Positions 38,873 to 40,686 of a stretch of 40,686 bases of DNA are shown piece after piece; position 1 is the first letter of the stretch; the number at the start of each line of letters is the position of its first letter. The notes under the pieces are model-generated. The model saw only the letters and a list, made by a program, of their open reading frames with translations. It was not told where the DNA came from and did no database searches. Origin of the DNA: Vibrio sp. Lineage in GTDB: Bacteria > Pseudomonadota > Gammaproteobacteria > Enterobacterales > Vibrionaceae. Both the position numbers and the translations under genes were made by a program. The stretch spans positions 1-40,686 of the forward strand of contig JAOICL010000020.1 of NCBI GenBank assembly GCA_028131545.1, written 5' to 3'.

Positions 38873-39892
38873 CTACTTTTTCAGACTTAGCGTACCAGGT
38901 TGGCGAGCTGGTTTTGAAGCTGAAGAACGTTGGGTATTCTTATGGAATGATGAAGCGTTACCACGATCAGAGGTTGTTTTATTTCTCTGTTGGCCTTTCT
39001 TAGAGTTGGGAGAATGCCTAAATTCTTGAGCGCCTTTACCTTTAAACGTTCTCGGTGTCTGGTTCTTTCTGGCTGTCGAGGTATGGTTTTCTTCGCGGCT
39101 ATCATAGAGCTTCGCATCGGTTGCTCGTCTAATGCGTTGGCCGTCAACTGCTCGTTTTGAAGCATCTTCTGTACCGACAGAACCTTCACAAAGATCAAGT
39201 AGTGAACTTAACTCCGCATCAGTTAGGTAACGCCATTCTCCATTAGGTATGCCATCTAATGAAATATTCATAATACGGACACGGCGAAGTTTGAAAACTT
39301 CATACCCTAATGTTTCACACATGCGGCGAATCTGTCGATTTAACCCTTGTGTAAGTACAATGCGGAAAGAAAACTTCGTTTCTTTGGTCACGGTACAAGG
39401 TAATGTAATCGTATCTAGAATATTAACACCGGCGCTCATTTGCTTGATAAATTGTTCCGTAATGGGTTTATCAACACGCACAACATATTCTTTTTCGTGG
39501 TTATTACCTGCTCGCAGGATTTTATTTACGATGTCGCCATCATTGGTCAAAAGAATCAGGCCATCAGAGGGCTTATCTAAACGACCAATAGGAAAAATAC
39601 GTTTTCTATGTCCGATAAAGTCGACGATATTACCAGGGATATTACGCTCGGTCGTACAGGTGATGCCCGTCGGTTTATTGAGAGCAATGTAAATAGGCTT
39701 TTCAGTTGGTGAACTAATCGGGTTCCCATCAACACAAACATTATCACCTTGGACGACCTTGGTGCCCATTTCAGGTATATTCCCATTAATGGTTACACGA
39801 CCTTGTTCGATTAATCGGTCGGCTTCTCTACGAGAGCAAAAGCCCGTTTCACTAATGTATTTATTCAGACGTTTTGATTCAGTTTGTGTCAT
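38873..39892 (-). CDS. rluF: 23S rRNA pseudouridine(2604) synthase RluF
   Basis: Isomerises a uridine in 23S rRNA (U2604 in E. coli; RluF also modifies tRNA-Tyr U35 there). N-terminal S4 RNA-binding domain ([19 protein letters not shown], about 8-55), then the RsuA-type catalytic domain with D106 in [12 protein letters not shown] and [23 protein letters not shown]-type signature [13 protein letters not shown] is RluF-specific against RluB/RluE. I choose the ATG at 39892 with GGAAA upstream; 339 aa. Residues 240-339 are a basic, serine- and asparagine-rich tail, probably disordered, longer than in E. coli. Confidence 0.94.
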   Translation of the reverse strand: MTQTESKRLNKYISETGFCSRREADRLIEQGRVTINGNIPEMGTKVVQGDNVCVDGNPISSPTEKPIYIALNKPTGITCTTERNIPGNIVDFIGHRKRIFPIGRLDKPSDGLILLTNDGDIVNKILRAGNNHEKEYVVRVDKPITEQFIKQMSAGVNILDTITLPCTVTKETKFSFRIVLTQGLNRQIRRMCETLGYEVFKLRRVRIMNISLDGIPNGEWRYLTDAELSSLLDLCEGSVGTEDASKRAVDGQRIRRATDAKLYDSREENHTSTARKNQTPRTFKGKGAQEFRHSPNSKKGQQRNKTTSDRGNASSFHKNTQRSSASKPARQPGTLSLKK

Positions 39893-39948
39893 GATTACGT
39901 TTCCCAACGGTTTAAAAATGGAGGGCGAGTCTATCATATGGACAAATT

Positions 39949-40527
39949 TTAGCCCATTCTTTTTTGGTGACGTTCTTTATTTTCAAGTTTCTTATCTTGG
40001 CTTTTTCTTAGCATGATATAAACCGCACCTGTGCCACCATGAAAACGTTGTGCGCTGTGAATGCATTGCACATCTTTAATTTGTTGTAACCATTCAAATA
40101 GAAAGCTTTTCATTAAAGCTTGTGGGGTAGAGCGCTCTCCTTTTCCATGCACAATAAGAGCAGTACGGATATCAAGGCGCATACATTGCTTTAAAAATGC
40201 AATGATCTCATTACGAGCTTCTTTCAAGGTATGTTTATGCAGGTCTAATTTGGCTTGTATAGGGTATTTACCTAAGCGAAGTTTACGGTAAACACCGCTT
40301 TGAACCCCATCTCTTTTATATTCAAGAAGATCGTCAGGTTTCATCATAGTGGCATGATTGATTGATAAGTGATCGGGGTCATGCTCAGTAAGCCAAGCGG
40401 CGGCTTTTTGTTTTTCTAGTTGGGCTTCTGTGATTTCATATTTTTTTTGATGGAGCACGGTGTCATTGTCTAATGGTTTCACATCCCCCATCATTTCTTG
40501 AAATAAAGCAAAATCATTCTGTGACAT
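39949..40527 (-). CDS. smrA: Smr-domain DNA endonuclease SmrA (YdaL-like)
   Basis: Small MutS-related domain protein. The C-terminal Smr domain has LDLH at 94-97 and HGKG at 127-130, the nuclease motifs, then [14 protein letters not shown]. The N-terminal [10 protein letters not shown] and the final ENKERHQKR match E. coli SmrA (YdaL) rather than SmrB. E. coli SmrA, as I recall, has LNL at the first motif; here the full LDLH is present. 192 aa. ATG with CGGAGG at a good distance. rluF follows upstream on the other side with a 56-base gap. Confidence 0.92.
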   Translation of the reverse strand: MSQNDFALFQEMMGDVKPLDNDTVLHQKKYEITEAQLEKQKAAAWLTEHDPDHLSINHATMMKPDDLLEYKRDGVQSGVYRKLRLGKYPIQAKLDLHKHTLKEARNEIIAFLKQCMRLDIRTALIVHGKGERSTPQALMKSFLFEWLQQIKDVQCIHSAQRFHGGTGAVYIMLRKSQDKKLENKERHQKRMG

Positions 40528-40559
40528 ATAGCCTCCGTTATCTCTATGTTATGATGTAA

Positions 40560-40565
40560 ATTATA
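40560..40565 (-). promoter_or_regulatory. Probable -10 of the smrA promoter
   Basis: The minus strand reads TATAAT 33 bases before the smrA ATG; the -35 is weak. Prediction by eye. Confidence 0.35.
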
Positions 40566-40622
40566 CGAAATGAGAGTGTGTTCGAGTACCTTTGATTGAT
40601 AAAAAAGCCACTTTTGATTGTT

Positions 40623-40651
40623 TTGTCATCAATCGGAACCCAATTTATAGA
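40623..40651 (+). promoter_or_regulatory. Possible promoter for a gene beyond the window
   Basis: TTGTCA and TATAGA are separated by 17 bases on the plus strand, divergent from smrA. No open frame starts before the window ends. Confidence 0.3.
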
Positions 40652-40686
40652 AAGTTAAAAAAAACACTTGTAATGGAGCGCTAAAT

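Noticed and set aside
38772..39029. Open frame starting in the upp-rluF terminator
   Set aside because: Crosses the terminator hairpin and the end of rluF on the opposite strand; no ribosome binding site. Its hydrophobic stretch is due to AT-rich DNA.
39249..39692. 147-codon open frame antisense to rluF
   Set aside because: Lies entirely within the catalytic domain of RluF on the other strand; no start signal.

Overview
The window is a block of core chromosome from a low-GC gammaproteobacterium. I place it in Vibrionaceae, most likely Aliivibrio or a close relative. The evidence is very close similarity to E. coli and Vibrio house-keeping proteins, an AT-rich base composition, a TIGR03503-type membrane protein between dnaQ and gmhA, and a gene order that I recall as the standard Vibrio order for this locus. 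Genus is inference; no rRNA is present. I found no tRNA, rRNA, CRISPR, insertion sequence, phage or integron.

Layout. 1-3.8 kb: glnD and map on the minus strand. 4.0-7.8 kb: the translation and nucleotide block rpsB-tsf-pyrH-frr, with an S2-type leader before rpsB and hairpins separating the genes. 7.9-24.2 kb: a long plus-strand envelope block, uppS-cdsA-ispC-rseP-bamA-skp-lpxD-fabZ-lpxA-lpxB-rnhB-dnaE-accA. It covers undecaprenyl and CDP-diacylglycerol synthesis, the isoprenoid pathway, the sigma-E protease, outer-membrane protein assembly, lipid A, RNase HII, the replicase alpha subunit and fatty acid initiation. 24.3-27.5 kb: tilS, a small cytochrome c, glnB (PII) and a YafD-like protein. 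27.6-32.6 kb: mltD, gloB, yafS, rnhA and dnaQ, the same neighbourhood as in E. coli, with gene orientation alternating. 32.7-36.2 kb: a TIGR03503-like protein, gmhA, yafJ and a small cysteine- and lysine-rich protein behind an apparent Fur box. 36.2-38.7 kb: purMN and the divergent upp gene, with a near-perfect PurR operator between them. 38.9-40.5 kb: rluF and smrA on the minus strand.

The genes link up functionally. GlnD is the uridylyltransferase for PII, whose gene lies 23 kb away. RseP, BamA, Skp and the lipid A enzymes are classic envelope-stress and outer-membrane genes. DnaE and DnaQ are the polymerase and proofreading subunits of Pol III, and both RNase H genes are present. Several essential genes use GTG or TTG starts (frr, cdsA, rseP, skp, fabZ, purM).

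I see no new multi-gene system. The observations most worth a second look are a YafD-family protein that seems to have lost most of its catalytic residues, a BamA whose only two cysteines lie in a different surface loop from the E. coli pair, the Fur-boxed Cys/Lys-rich small protein, and a long composite hairpin after glnB. Comparisons with E. coli proteins are from memory, not from an alignment run here.
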